Below, in pieces: positions 20,765-32,160 of a DNA stretch of 64,000 nucleotides (its first letter is position 1; each line of letters starts with the position of its first letter). The DNA lies in the NCBI GenBank assembly GCA_963693315.1, contig OY856188.1, positions 145,416,945 through 145,480,944 on the forward strand, in the 5' to 3' direction. The position numbers and the translations under genes are program-made. The DNA comes from Diogma glabrata. Its lineage: Eukaryota > Arthropoda > Insecta > Diptera > Cylindrotomidae. The notes below the pieces were generated by a model that worked only from the letters and a program-made list of their open reading frames with translations, was not told the origin of the DNA and made no database searches.

Positions 20765-21345
20765 TCAAATTTATTGCAGGTGTTAAAATATGAAATGTTT
20801 AATTTATTAGATCCACATTTAGTACAGGATTATTAACTTAATAAAAAAACACATGTGAATTTTTCATATACCAAACTTTAAAACATCGTAAGAAAAAATC
20901 CATATTGAATTGCTGACCTTTTATTTCTCAATTTCATAGCTGCATATGTTTACTTTAAAATTTGTGAAAAACAAAAAAAAAAAAAGCCTACACTTTTTAA
21001 GATATGAGCTTTGAAGTAAACCAAGGTTTTACGCGCCGCCTAGCGGAAAAGAGAAAAGTTATTAATCTTAAACTTACTTATTTCAATTATTTTCCTTTTT
21101 ACTTGCAAAAATATACGTAAGTCGGATGAAATTTTTGGCACCTATTCACAAAACATTGCCACCATTACCAAAAACTACGTGAAAAAGCCTCAAAATTCAA
21201 CCGCGCATAACTCCGATTCAGAGTACACAAAAAATAAAAGCAGAAATAACTTTTTTCCTTTCGTCAATACCAACAAAATATCAAAATTTCAGATTTTTAA
21301 AAAGTAGTTGTTTTTTTTCGATGTACGTTTTCAAAATAATAGCCC
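20765..21345. repeat. Right long terminal inverted repeat
   Basis: Inverse of 15725-16335. Differences seen include CACACG to CACATG near 20853 and small indels. Near 21345 the match to the left arm ends after GTACGTTTTCAAAATAATAG. Sequence from 21360 to 21915 keeps partial inverted matches to the left end and holds several copies of a CAAAATTTTGAC-like word. Confidence 0.85.
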
Positions 21346-21970
21346 ATATACTAATATAAATATTATTTTGGCACTTAAAAAAACTTCTGTAATAAGTTGT
21401 TGTTCCTCCTGAAATAATTTGTTATGACTTATGCCTACTGTCACAATTTGATGATGCTACAAAGCTATACCAAATTTTGAAGTTTCGTTATGGTGAATAT
21501 AAATTCCAATAACAAAATTTTGACAGTTAATATTTGTCATCTGTCATTATTTCGTCAGTTCGCACACAGCAAATTTGAAATTTGCGACAGTTATGAAATG
21601 TATTTTTCAAAACCTTATGAAAACAAAAAATAATGAATGACAAATGCAAATTATTATTTGTCAAAATTTTGTATTCTGTAATTTTTACTCACCATAACGA
21701 AACGTCAAAATTTGGTATAGCTATTTAGAACCATCAAATTATGACAGAACGAAATTATTAAAAATGATTTTCTTCATGACTTTTTTTTCCTAATGTCAAA
21801 ATTTGTTTCGTTTCGCACAAGAAAATTAAAAAGTTTTTCACCTTACGTCAAAATTGTGTTTCACCAATAATTTTGTTGTGTAAAATATATCTCGATTCGC
21901 ACAAAGCCTATGTCAAATTGTGAATTTGTTGTTGTTTTATGAGACCACGGCTTTTTAATTTTCTAAAATA

Positions 21971-22272
21971 GTACATTATGATGCTAGGACGTAAAGCTAA
22001 AGATTTTGGACGGATGTGGAGTTTGCAAATCGAGGCGCTAGCCGAGATTTGCACCCACATTAAGTTCAAAATAGCTTACGTCCGTGCATCATATACTATT
22101 TTTTATTCGCCGCAAGCAATAGTACATTATGATGCTAGGACGTAAAGCTAAAGATTTTGGACGGATGTGGAGTTTGCAAATCGAGGCGCTAGCCGAGATT
22201 TGCACCCACATTAAGTCCAAAATAGCTTACGTCCGTGCATCATATACTATTTTTTATTCGCCGCAAGCAAAA
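21971..22272. mobile_element. Hairpin repeat (R family), two tandem copies of 151 bp
   Basis: Two copies, 21971-22121 and 22122-22272. Each folds back: GTACATTATGATGCTAGGAC on the left pairs with the inverse near GTCCGTGCATCATATAC, and TTTGGACGGATGTGGAG pairs with CCCACATTAAGTCCAAA. The apex is CGAGGCGCTAGCCGAG. Related single copies lie at 51257-51375 (minus) and 53605-53660. No coding capacity; superfamily unknown. Confidence 0.8.
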
Positions 22273-22969
22273 TATTTTAAGAAAAGTTGTTTATTCTAAA
22301 TTAAAATAATAAATTTTCATAAATTTTAAAATAAAAATATGTGGAACAAGTAACCTTTGACAAAATATTTATTATTTTTTCCAAATTATTGTGTAGCTAT
22401 GACAACAAATGATAACAACTATTTTAATTGGAAAATGAAATTTTGAATTTAAGGGTTGCTTTGATAAAAAATTTTATTTTTCATAGAATTTAAACAAATA
22501 CAAATGCTTTTTACTTTTTTGGACGTAGCTATGCCAACAAAATAAATAGTTGAAAAGTGATACTTTAAAGCCGCAAATCACAGTAATAAAGTAACACTTT
22601 AATATGTAGGCGAATAAAAAATATTTTAAGAAAAGTTGTTTATTCTAAATTAAAATTATAAATTTTCATAAATTTTAAAATAAAAATATGTGGAACAAGT
22701 AACCTTTGACAAAATATTTATTATTTTTTCCAAATTATTGTGTAGCTATAACAACAAATGATAACAACTATTTTAATTGGATAATGAAATTTTGAATTTG
22801 AGGGTTGCTTTGATAAAAATTTTTATTTTTCATAGAATTTAAACAAATACAAATGCTTTTTACTTTTTTGGACGTAGCTATGACAATAAAATAAATAGTT
22901 GAAAAGTGATACTTTAAAGCCGCAAATCACAGTAATAAAGTAACACTTTAATATGTAGGCGAATAAAAA
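22271..22969. repeat. 349-bp tandem duplication (R family body)
   Basis: Copies start at 22271 and 22620 with AATATTTTAAGAAAAGTTGT and end with AATATGTAGGCGAATAAAAA. They are nearly identical, with a handful of substitutions such as CTATGACAAC/CTATAACAAC. The same body follows the hairpin in the copies at 51160-51256 and 53660-54620, so hairpin plus body form one repeat whose two halves were each duplicated here. Confidence 0.85.
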
Positions 22970-24304
22970 AGGCTTTTAAATGCACTGAACAATCGTAAAT
23001 AAATAGGTATATATATATTAAAAATAGCTAATGATGAAAATAAATAAATTAACTGATTTTAATTTGATAATTATTATAAAATATTAAATTTTATATCTAG
23101 TATGATCCACGAGTGTGTCATTTTATCTGCAAAATATTTTAACGAAAATACTCAATAATATAAAAGGAATCGAGTTCTATGGCGTCCAATCGTTTATGAA
23201 ATATAATAAATTGAAGTGCTTCCTAAATCAAATTCAATGCATTATCGATTGCTCAGTTTTTGACTTAATACCAAAACTGATTTTTCCTTGGAAAATATTT
23301 AAATTGATACAACAGAATTGTGATGTTAAGCTGACTGCTCAAAAATAAATTTGTATCTCGTCGCTGGTGGGTTGTGCTAAGTAGTTTTGCCATTGACCTA
23401 AATCAAAACGACATCGATTCGATCCCGAGCTGGAATTGAGATACGAGTTTGTTATGGATCTTTCATTTATCAAACCAATTTTCAATACAATTTAATAATT
23501 TCAGTTAAAGTAACTTATATAGTTCTAAACAATACATAATGATTAAATCCATTGATATCGTATATATATAAAAATATTTAATAAAAACGCCAATCTTATA
23601 GATTAAAACTGTATTTGAAATAAATAAAATGCTGGCCGATGAACTTCGCAGTTAACAGTAGCAGCCTCAATTATAGTTATGATAATAGCACGGAACTGCT
23701 TGAGGAAATTTTTAATTGCTCTCTTCTAACTCTATATGTGGGGTTTAATTCTTGAGAAAGAAAGTGCATCACATGCTCAAGGCGTACGCCACTATTACTG
23801 GGATTATTGGCAACCTACTTTTAGCTATCATATGTCGAACACATTAATATCATTCAATTTAGACAGAGCGAACCAGGTTATCATTTATCACCAAACGGTG
23901 TCTTCATGCCACAAGAGGCAAAATTACTATTTTTTTCTGTCCCGTGGGGCACTGACGAGGGTAAAATGTGAATTGGAGTTTTTTTCTGAGAAACTTCATA
24001 CCTGAAAAAATTCCAATTACTTCTTTACTTACTTGAGTTTAATTGATCTCAAAAATCCAAAATATTTTGTTTTATATTTTTGATTCAAACTAAAATAAAA
24101 TATAAATAATTATTATAAATTTTATAATAATTACATAAATAATTCATAATTAATGTTTTATCCTTCATTAATATAATTTTTCATACAAGAACTCAAATAA
24201 AAAATATGAAACTTTAAATTATGATGCTTAAGATGACCATGTTTGATGGTCTTGCGTTAAGAGGTTTTTTTTGACATCTCACAGTTGTGACTACATACAG
24301 AATC
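22970..24304. other. Unassigned DNA
   Basis: No gene was recognised. 23640-24005 is less AT-rich and has an 89-codon plus-strand frame starting at 23736 with no family features. An imperfect inverted repeat, TTGTATCTCGTCGCTGG / GAGATACGAG, spans 23351-23449. Confidence 0.35.
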
Positions 24305-24985
24305 GCATTTTTTTTTTATTTTAATAAAATGTGTTGTGTAGTAGGAATTACAATATGTGTAATAATAACACACAAAAACCTTTTAAGACCAAGGTCCCAC
24401 AACAACATACGTTCAAAGGTGTTGATGGACGTAAATCTTTCTTTTTTTGTTTTTTTATATTTTTGGTTAAAGAATGGTTAGTTATCCACAAAAAATCCTA
24501 TCACTGACAAAATATGACATGACATAGGCCAATATTTTATGATAGTAGAGAAAATAAAAGTAAATTAAAAAGTAAATAGCAAATTTTTACAAAAATTTGC
24601 TGAAACAAAACAAAACTGTAGTTGCCAATAATCTAGCCGGAAGCATATTCCTTGATCCTGTGACGCCCCGTCTTTCTTGAAGATTAAAGCCCACACATAG
24701 TTATATGAAGGCTCGTTTCTTCAAGGAAGGTATAGCGTCTCATTATCAAGGATTATTTCACAGCTAAGATTGAGGGTGCTACCGTTGACTGAATGCAGTT
24801 CATCCGCCACCACCCCTAAGATGTCACCTTGGCTAGTGATATCTCACTGCTATTGCCAGTGGTATTTGATATCTCACGTTAACTTGTATGTCAATAGCAG
24901 GGACTGGAGTACGCGGGGTTGTCACACCCGTAGATCAAAAATAAAAAAATTTTCAGAACAATAAAAACTGATCCCTCCATGCGGG
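24305..24985 (-). mobile_element. Short LINE-A derivative (5' UTR + 3' UTR)
   Basis: On the minus strand it starts near 24985 with the LINE-A 5' UTR (GTACTCCAGTCCCTGCTATT; GCCAATAATCTAG on the plus strand) and runs to about 24470. It then joins directly to the LINE-A 3' end: ACGTCCATCAACACCTTTG, TATGTTGTTGTGGGACCTTG and TACACAACACATTTTATT, ending in an A run (T run 24308-24319). No ORF remains. It aligns along its length with 53784-54390, so this is a family with its own structure and not a random deletion. Confidence 0.8.
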
Positions 24986-25354
24986 ATAAAGGTTTTAAGA
25001 GGTTTTAGTCTTAGCTAAGGGAAAAGTCTTTGCTATGACTATTTTTAAAATCTGTGAGGGTATGTCAGAATCAGCCTGTAAAGTGCATAAATATTGTGTG
25101 TTTACACAATTATTCAAATCGAAAATACTTTGTTTTGTTACCAATACAACGATAATAAAAATAATGCGGTCTGTCCGTTCTTTCAGCCAAGTTCAAAAGT
25201 GATGTAAATTGAAAACCTGAAAGAACTCCACATAAGTGTTGAAGTACAAAACCTTCGATTATTAATATTACATGAAATTGTTCAAAACAAGTACATATTG
25301 AATTTGTAGACAGCTTACTGTCATCCATTATTAACTCATCGAGGGACTAGTTTT

Positions 25355-25470
25355 TGTTGATTTTTTTTTTTAAATAAAACGTGTTGTGTAGTAGGAATTA
25401 TAATATGTGTAACAACAACACAGAAAAACCTTTCAAGACCAAGGCGCGTAACAACATGCACAATATGCAC
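25355..25470 (-). mobile_element. LINE-A-type 3' end fragment
   Basis: T run 25361-25371, then the inverse of the LINE-A 3' UTR (ACGTGTTGTGTAGTAGGAAT, CCTTTCAAGACCAAGG), fading near 25470. 5'-truncated copy without coding capacity. Confidence 0.7.
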
Positions 25471-25574
25471 AAGATTGTTTTGTTTTTCTACATTTTGTAA
25501 TTTTGTATTCCGTTATGATGTAACATTGGTTTTAGTTGGTTTTACTCCCTCTCTGCTCCAGTAAGGTTGGTTTT

Positions 25575-25750
25575 ACTCCATCTCTGCTATTGACATACGA
25601 GTTTGTGAGATGTCATATACCACTGGCAACAGCAACATACAAGAGATATTTTAGACTGGCTATCGGATGCACCCTCTAAGTTTTTTAATAAAAATGTGTA
25701 ATATAATAGACATTACAATATATGCAACACATAAATAACTTTTAAGACTT
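25575..25750. mobile_element. Mixed LINE-A 5' UTR and 3' end fragments
   Basis: 25585-25640 reads, on the plus strand, CTGCTATTGACATACGAGTT and CACTGGCAACAGCA, the LINE-A 5' end. 25676-25750 reads, on the minus strand, a degenerate LINE-A 3' end (TTTTTTAATAAAAATGTGTA, then AACTTTTAAGAC). The two pieces face opposite ways. Confidence 0.5.
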
Positions 25751-26613
25751 TAACACTTAGTAGTATACCAACTGGCTCAGTATTACACATGCAGGGTATT
25801 TCACATTACAACAAAATGTAGTTAATTTTTCTTAGTTTATTTAAATTGTCATTTTTATTTTTTTCATTTACAAATTATTATTGTTAAAATATAAAATCCC
25901 AAAACAATACTAATTACTGGATACTAAGACTAAACAACTTAAATTCAATTACCATTTAATTTATTTGCAATTCCGCCTTGACTCGATTGTTGACGGGAAA
26001 TCGTTTTAGCAGCGCATGTTTTAATTTAATAAATTAATTAATTAAAAAATTTTAATTGGTTAATTATAGCACGTGACACAAAACTTGGGTACATTTAAAA
26101 GACTACGATTTTCAATAATTATGTTTTGTCGAATTACTTTTTAATCAAATAGAACTGTTATTTTTATTACATTCCCAGGAAAAAGTACTAGTTGTAAGTC
26201 CAAAAATTCTAAAAGATCTTTGAAGATCGCAGAAGTATGTAAAATTCGATCTATGTATGTAAAATTCGAACAGATTTCCATCTCCATAGATTTACTCTCT
26301 ATTTTTTCCCGGGTTAATTAAAATGCATTTACCATTAGTCTTAATTAACTCGTAATCAACAAATTAACTCGTATTTTGAAATACGAGGTGAACAACTATA
26401 ACTTCTTGCAGTTATTTATCACCATTTATCTGTACGACTAAAGTGTTTGTTGATGGACACTTTTTTTAAACCGAATATATGGTTTCTTGGACAAATTGAA
26501 CTGTTTTATAAATAAATTAATACCTTCGGGTATTGAGTTTTTAAAAAGATTAAAAAAAAAATAAATTTTAAAATATTAAAAAAAAATAAAAGATTTAATT
26601 TAATTTTTATGAT
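25751..26613. other. Unassigned DNA
   Basis: No gene or clear repeat was recognised. 26328-26385 contains repeated TTAATTAACTCGTA-like words. Confidence 0.35.
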
Positions 26614-26652
26614 CACTCAATATATTTCGTCTTAATAGGACATCCTCAGGAG
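26614..26652 (-). ncRNA. Hammerhead-like motif beside a palindrome
   Basis: On the minus strand: ACTC (stem I), CTGAGGA (fits CUGANGA), T, GTC-ctattaa-GAC (stem II), GAAA, TATATT, GAGT (stem I). The core bases are all as in the hammerhead consensus. It resembles the motifs at the Penelope termini here, so it is probably a Penelope remnant whose coding part is lost. Confidence 0.6.
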
Positions 26653-26671
26653 TACTCCTGAGGATGTCCTA
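26634..26671. repeat. 38-nt perfect palindrome
   Basis: ATAGGACATCCTCAGGAGT and its exact inverse meet at 26652/26653. The left half overlaps the hammerhead-like motif and the right half repeats its 5' part (ACTCCTGAGGATGTCC) before diverging at TATAAAACAAG. This looks like a head-to-head junction of two element termini. Confidence 0.9.
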
Positions 26672-27035
26672 TATAAAACAAGTGCTAAACAAATATATTG
26701 TTCAACGAATTACGCCAAGAGTGACATTGTCATAAAATCTTGTGTTCTGTTTATCTTCAATTTTTTTTTCTTACGAAAGCCATTGTGTTTATAAACATAA
26801 TTATTATGTACTCAATAATATAATTATAATTTCAGCAAAGTTAAAGATTTTTGTGTAGTGAGACAAAATTTGTTTTCAAGTTGTTCTTCTTGTTTTGTTG
26901 GTGCTAAAGAATAATAAAAAAACACTTTTTTGACAATAACTCAAAAACTGTGCACCGCAAAATTCAAAAAAATTGCAATGTTTCTTAAATCACGTGCTCT
27001 TTCAAATGACACCCCGCTTAACCGGGTTTTAAACG

Positions 27036-27092
27036 GTGTTTTTACCCCTTTTCATTCACTAAGGGGTATGAATGAGAAGGGGTAAAAATATA
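27036..27092. repeat. Inverted repeat TTTTTACCCC...GGGGTAAAAA
   Basis: TTTTTACCCCTTTTCATTCA (27038 on) pairs with the inverse TGAATGAGAAGGGGTAAAAA near 27070-27089. The loop is CTAAGGGGTA. It lies upstream of the repeat at 27240-28195; function unknown. Confidence 0.6.
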
Positions 27093-27239
27093 ATTATCAG
27101 TATATGACACTTATGTATTACTGGCGGTCTGAAAAACCTAAGTATTACATTCATGAGCTCAAAGTGAAATTCTTACCCCCTCTTTTTTGGCATTTCTCGA
27201 CGTTTTAGGAAATACTGATTCTAAAAAAGCAAAACAAAA

Positions 27240-28195
27240 AAATGTATGTGTGTCTGTCGGCCGGCCGGCTGGCCGGTCGACCGTCACAACCTACGAAATC
27301 TAGAAAACCGCTGGACGGATTTGAAAAATTGTTTTTTCTAAAAATAGTTTTACTCAATGGGAAGAGCCGAAAGGACGCTGTGTTCGATAACTGTACCGGA
27401 AGTGTGTCAAAAAATCGTCAAGTGTGTCAAAACAAGGAAATTTGCATATTTTTTGCTTAAAAAACGTTCATTTTAAGTGATTACGAGTAGGAACATTGAA
27501 TTTGGAGAGATCTTGATGGTCGTGATTGGTATTGGAGACCAAAATCTAGATTATTGTATTATAAGTTTGTCAAAAAAATGTTGTCAAGTGTGTCAAAAGA
27601 AAGATTTTTGTTTATTTTTTTACCCAATTTGTTGGAAAAAAATTAAATTAAAAAACTTTAACCAACTTAAAATTTTTTAAAATGTTTTTTAAAATGTTTT
27701 AAAAAACTTTGTTTGAAATGAAATTTTATTATTATTATTGAGAATTATGGCATTATAAGTTTGTCAATAAAATGTTGTCAAGTGTGTCAAAAAATGTAGC
27801 TGTTTTTATGACGTAAATGTAATTGAAAATGAAATTGGACATGGAACTTTTTGAATTTGTTATAGTTTTTGAAATATTTTTGGAATTTTGAAAAAAGTTT
27901 GTATTTTTGATTTTGTAATAATTTTTGCAAAATTTTTAGAATTTCGGAAAAAGTTTGAATTTTTGATTTTGTAAGAATTTTTGGAATATTTTTAGAAATT
28001 TGAAAACATTAAAATTTTTGATTTTATTATAATTTTTGGAATTTTGAAAAAAGTTTCAATTTTTGATTTTGTAAGAAGTTTTGGAATATTTTTAGAATTT
28101 TGAAAAAAGATTGATTTTATTTAATTTTTACAATATTTTTGGAGTTGTAAAAGAAATATGAATTTGTGATTTTGTAATATTTTCTCGAAACGCTA
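27240..28195. repeat. Composite repeat: CTGTCGGCCGG start, TGTGTCAAAA units, minisatellite
   Basis: It begins with GTCTGTCGGCCGGCCGG and AAAACCGCTGGACGGATTTG, a layout like the 5' region of Helitron-like elements. Two units about 183 bp apart follow (27565 and 27748), each with ATAAGTTTGTCA and ATGTTGTCAAGTGTGTCAAA. Then comes the inverse of the minisatellite seen at 230-640, ending with TTTTCTCGAAACG near 28190. The 72-codon frame at 27242 is a translation of the repeat. Assignment to Helitrons is a guess. Confidence 0.5.
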
Positions 28196-31100
28196 AATGG
28201 AGAGGTTTTTGAGGAGTTTGCTGAGTGTATAATCTTTTTACTAAATCATGTTAATTTATGATCTGTTATAATTTTCCGGCAACGTATTGATATTTCGTGT
28301 TAGTTTTGTAATACATATCTAAACAGAGATAAAAAAAATATTTGTCCTTTAACAAAGAGTTATGTTTGATATACATCGCTGCCCAAAACTATAAACCATG
28401 TCCTCATAAAAGTTTTTTGCCGAAAACTATATCAAAATCCTTAACCCAGACCGAAGTCTTGATATCTCAGAGCTGTAAAATTTGAGCCCCTCCATATTTT
28501 TTCATTAAAAACTTACTGATTTTCCTATCATTCGAAATAAATTTTAAGATTTTCGATCAATTAGGTTCAAAGCTAATATAGAGGAAAGAAAACATAAGGA
28601 AATTATCAAAATTATTCAAAAATGGTGGGTTGTAATATTAAAAAAAAATTTTTAAGGAGTACTGAAGTAGAGTCCTTTCATATGCCCTACTTCAATTTAT
28701 AAAAAAAATTATTTTCTCAAAGGCCTCACATCTATGCCATGTAAAACAAACGAAAACCATTTTATTTATTTTTTAACCCGTCATCTTGTGTGGATAGATT
28801 AGTAATATTCATAACCCAAATTTTATGGTTCATAGGATTTACGATTTACGAGTTAATCGATATAATGTGAAAAACACGTTTTACTCTCACTTAAAAACAA
28901 ATGCAAAATGCAAAAATTCTAGGGAAAGATTGGGCATTAGTGCTATGGTAAATATAAAAAGATATTCCATCACCAATGAATTGATGCACTTTGAAAAATG
29001 AAGTAAAATAATCAAGTAAATTTGAGTATGCAAAATTTGTGTGTTATATGTCGGAAGTAGAGATTGCGGAACCTATATGAAACATATATGATAATAAATT
29101 GACAGAAGTTATTAGTTTCGCATTGGTTGGCAACAATCAGTAATGACTCTACACTCGTGCTTGCTTTAGGATGATAACTAAACAGAAATATTTCTCATCC
29201 TATGAATTCACACATAGTAGGTAATGCCTAGAAATGTAATACAAAAAAATACATTTTTTTGTTTTTAATTATTTACATTTTTACATATATTTTTGACATG
29301 TATACGAAATATATTGTATGGATTTCATGATGTAAACACACTACATATAACAAATGGTTCGTTCTTGTTCATTAAAAAATTTTAAAAGAATTTAAAAAAT
29401 GAATTATATAAAGCAAGCTTTAAATGTATGTAATGTACACATAAAATATCAACAAATTAAAACAAATCAGTGTTTAGTTTTCTGAATTTAGAAAGTTTAA
29501 TCTGGAACGAAAGTTTCGTGATGCCTTATTTTGTCTTTGCAATAGTTTATTCACACTATAATTGTTTTTATTATTATTAATATCTGCAAAACATATGTAG
29601 CTCAATCAATATAATTCAATTTTTTTTGCTAAAAGGGAAAGTTCAAAACATTTCTAGTTTTTGTAACAGACTTATAAATTTTAAAAGTAAGCAAATTTCA
29701 AATTAAATAACCCAAATGTTACACTGCAAAATCAGTCACAAGGATTTTTTATTATGTTGTTTATAAACTGGTGACAAAGATCATCAGTACAAAGTGGTAG
29801 TTTTATAAAATAATGAAACAGCTTAGACAAAATAAGCCATTGTGATAAGCCAATCATCGATTTTTATTCGTAAGCTATCCTACAAACAAAAAATTACTTG
29901 ATATTACTAACTTTGGGCATTCGTATTAAACTAGAAATAGTAAGTTTTGTATTCAACAACGACATCAACATCTGTATTGTTTTTATTGTTAACAATCAAT
30001 ACTAATCAGAACACATGGTCAATAGGGAAATTTCTTTTATGAAGTTTGTGAGTAAATAAACTCAAGTAACTAAATCCATAATTTTAATATTTTTTAAATA
30101 ATTTATTCAAAATCATTTTTGGTATCAATTTCGGGCTTTGAGCTGACACTCTTCAGTAACGCTTGTTCAAATCTTAATGTTATACACGATACTAATTGTG
30201 TAAATTTAAGCCTTTAAGAGCTTGATTAGAACAAGTGCTAGTGATGAGTGAAAGTTGAAATTCCACACGAATATTTTATAGCTTTCCAAACGAGACAATA
30301 GTATATTGTATAACTATGGCAAACACGTTTTCAAAACAAAAGTATAGTTTTAGTGCCGTTTGGAAAAACAGTTCGCACTATAGTTATACGTAATAGTTTT
30401 TGAAACAAATGCACAAAATAAAAATTCAAAACTGAATAGTTTTCATGTCTTATGAAAAAAAAGTTTGCCATAAAGTCCTTAATATAGTCAACATTCAATT
30501 CCACTTGCACCTTAGTAAAAAAATATTTGTGCTCAAATAAACGTAGCCATACATCTTTTTTGACATAAACTGACAACCAACCACTGACAAATATTGTTGA
30601 GGAAAGTATAGTCGAGCATATTGTGAGGGTTTTGTTGCAGCCCTGAAAACAATCGGTCAACACAACCTCATTATGTGTGAGTTTAAAGTGTAATACACAA
30701 ATTGTGGGTGGTTGAAATTTGACTGACATCAATGCATGATTCCTGAAAATATCATTTCATATCATTTTTTAAATAAATATCTTCTCCAACTGTGCTCAGA
30801 TGTAATAGGAAGCATATTGACCCAAATAAATTCCTTTCGCCGTATACTACATAATATATTAAATAATTTTGTGAACACATTGCTTTTGTATGGCTTTCAT
30901 CCACAACGGCTTTAGAAAACATTCATTATCACCTTCCATTACAGCGCATTTTATGTCCTAGGTCTTAAAAGGTATCCATGTGTTGTTGTGGGACATCTTG
31001 TATTCCCGATTACAAATTTTTTTTTAAAATTAAAGTTGTTAACATGTATTCAAGCTTTTGCATTAACACTCGTTCCAGTCATCAATTTTATTTAATGAAT

Positions 31101-31800
31101 AAACATCAAAATATATGACAAATATAATTAACACTAATTTTTCGGTAACTCTTTAACAATTTATTTTTTACTTTTAACTTTTTAGACATTCTGTATTTAA
31201 GCATTAGATTGTTATGCGATGTCCATTCAAATTTTATATGATGTTATTATTCACTGAGCATCTACTCTTTAAATAATTGAAAAATTATTACAAAAATGTG
31301 GTTTTATATATTTCAGTTTTTTAAACAGTTAATAGCGCCAGTTAATAGTTAAAAGTTGGACTAAGAGGTCGTATTATATTTTAATACCAATTATATGTGT
31401 AATTCATTTTACGCACAAATGAATTGTAAAAAGCATTTTTGCACGGTATAAAGTTGTATATAAAGTTCAATTCCACTCCTTCGTTGCGGGAGCGGATGGC
31501 ATTACTCCCTAGGAAATAAAAAATAACCAACAATGATAACTTTCATGGAAACGAAGTTTTTTACGATAAATTCAAACAAATTTGTATGAAATCCGCCTAC
31601 TATGATGAACATTAAAAATTTTAATTTTTGTTCTCTTTATATGATTAGATTAAGTTTTTAATATCATAATTATATTGTGTGTGGTCGTGTAAACATAGTA
31701 TATACAGCCTGGAAGAGATGTTATCTCCCTGAGTGATATGTAGCCCTCAGACTTCAAACACACCTCCGGTGAAAAACATGCACTTTTCTCCCTTGGTCTA
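28196..31800. other. Long unassigned region with weak repeat remnants
   Basis: No credible gene was found. 30110-30165 on the minus strand has ACTGAAGAGTGTCAGC and CCCGAAATTG, a possible decayed Penelope terminus. 30945-31020 on the plus strand has GTCCTAGGTCTTAAAAGGTA and TGTTGTTGTGGGACAT, a decayed LINE-A 3' end. A 133-codon minus-strand frame at 30331-30732 shows no domain or codon structure that supports a gene. Confidence 0.4.
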
Positions 31801-31924
31801 TTTTTTTTTTTTTTTTTTTTTTATTCAATGTTAGGCATGTTTAGTGTTAACCAATGTAGATCAACGTCTCTGAATATCCGAAGATACCATGCTAACTAGG
31901 GAACTAGGGGCTCGAAAGTATTAT

Positions 31925-32160
31925 TCAAATTTCTTTGAGGAATTTATTAACGTTAATCTTAAAGTTTTGAGGATTAAAATTATCAGGAAAGACCCAAGCC
32001 GGTAAGGCATTCCAGAGATGAGAAACTCTGTTAAAAAAATCGCGTTGAAAAGCGACAGTTCTACACCTTGTCACTTGAACCGTAAAAGGATGGGCTGCTA
32101 TTGATGCTCTGGTGTAACGTGCGAAGTTTGCTGGTTCAGGCAAAATCGATCTCCGCAGAC
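31925..32160 (-). pseudogene. LINE-B ORF2 C-terminal tail, out of frame
   Basis: This frame reads PEPANFARYTRAS and FQRDFFNRVSHLWNALPAW, the conserved tail of this ORF2 type (LINE-A has MQRDFFVRTSYKWNALPE at 53217). It overlaps the end of the 882-codon frame. The tail appears shifted by a small indel near 32150-32180, after which the main frame quickly hits a stop. Confidence 0.8.

Larger units (their letters stand above)
15602..21915. mobile_element. Long-TIR DNA transposon of unknown superfamily, with nested insertions
   Basis: A block of about 600 bp at 15725-16335 is repeated in inverse orientation at 20765-21345 with few differences. Outside these arms, GTGCGAACTGACGAAATAAT (15604 on the left) recurs inverted at 21545-21566. 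The block with AGAACACAATTTTTGGTGAA recurs inverted near 21820-21890, so the right end has extra or rearranged sequence and the exact terminus is uncertain. Between the arms lie remnants of one spliced gene (16719-19193), a MITE (16864-18302) and a Penelope fragment (19390-20592). No target duplication was identified. Confidence 0.7.

Noticed and set aside
23351..23449. Possible tRNA (GATTCGATCCCGAG looks like a T arm)
   Set aside because: No matching D arm, anticodon stem or acceptor pairing could be drawn. The ends instead form a simple inverted repeat (GTATCTC/GAGATAC).
27242..27460. 72-codon frame starting at the GGCCGG-rich block
   Set aside because: It lies wholly in a repeat and continues into low-complexity sequence.
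30331..30732. 133-codon minus-strand frame as a gene
   Set aside because: No domain, no homologous copy in the window, and AT-rich composition like its surroundings. Such a frame can arise by chance.
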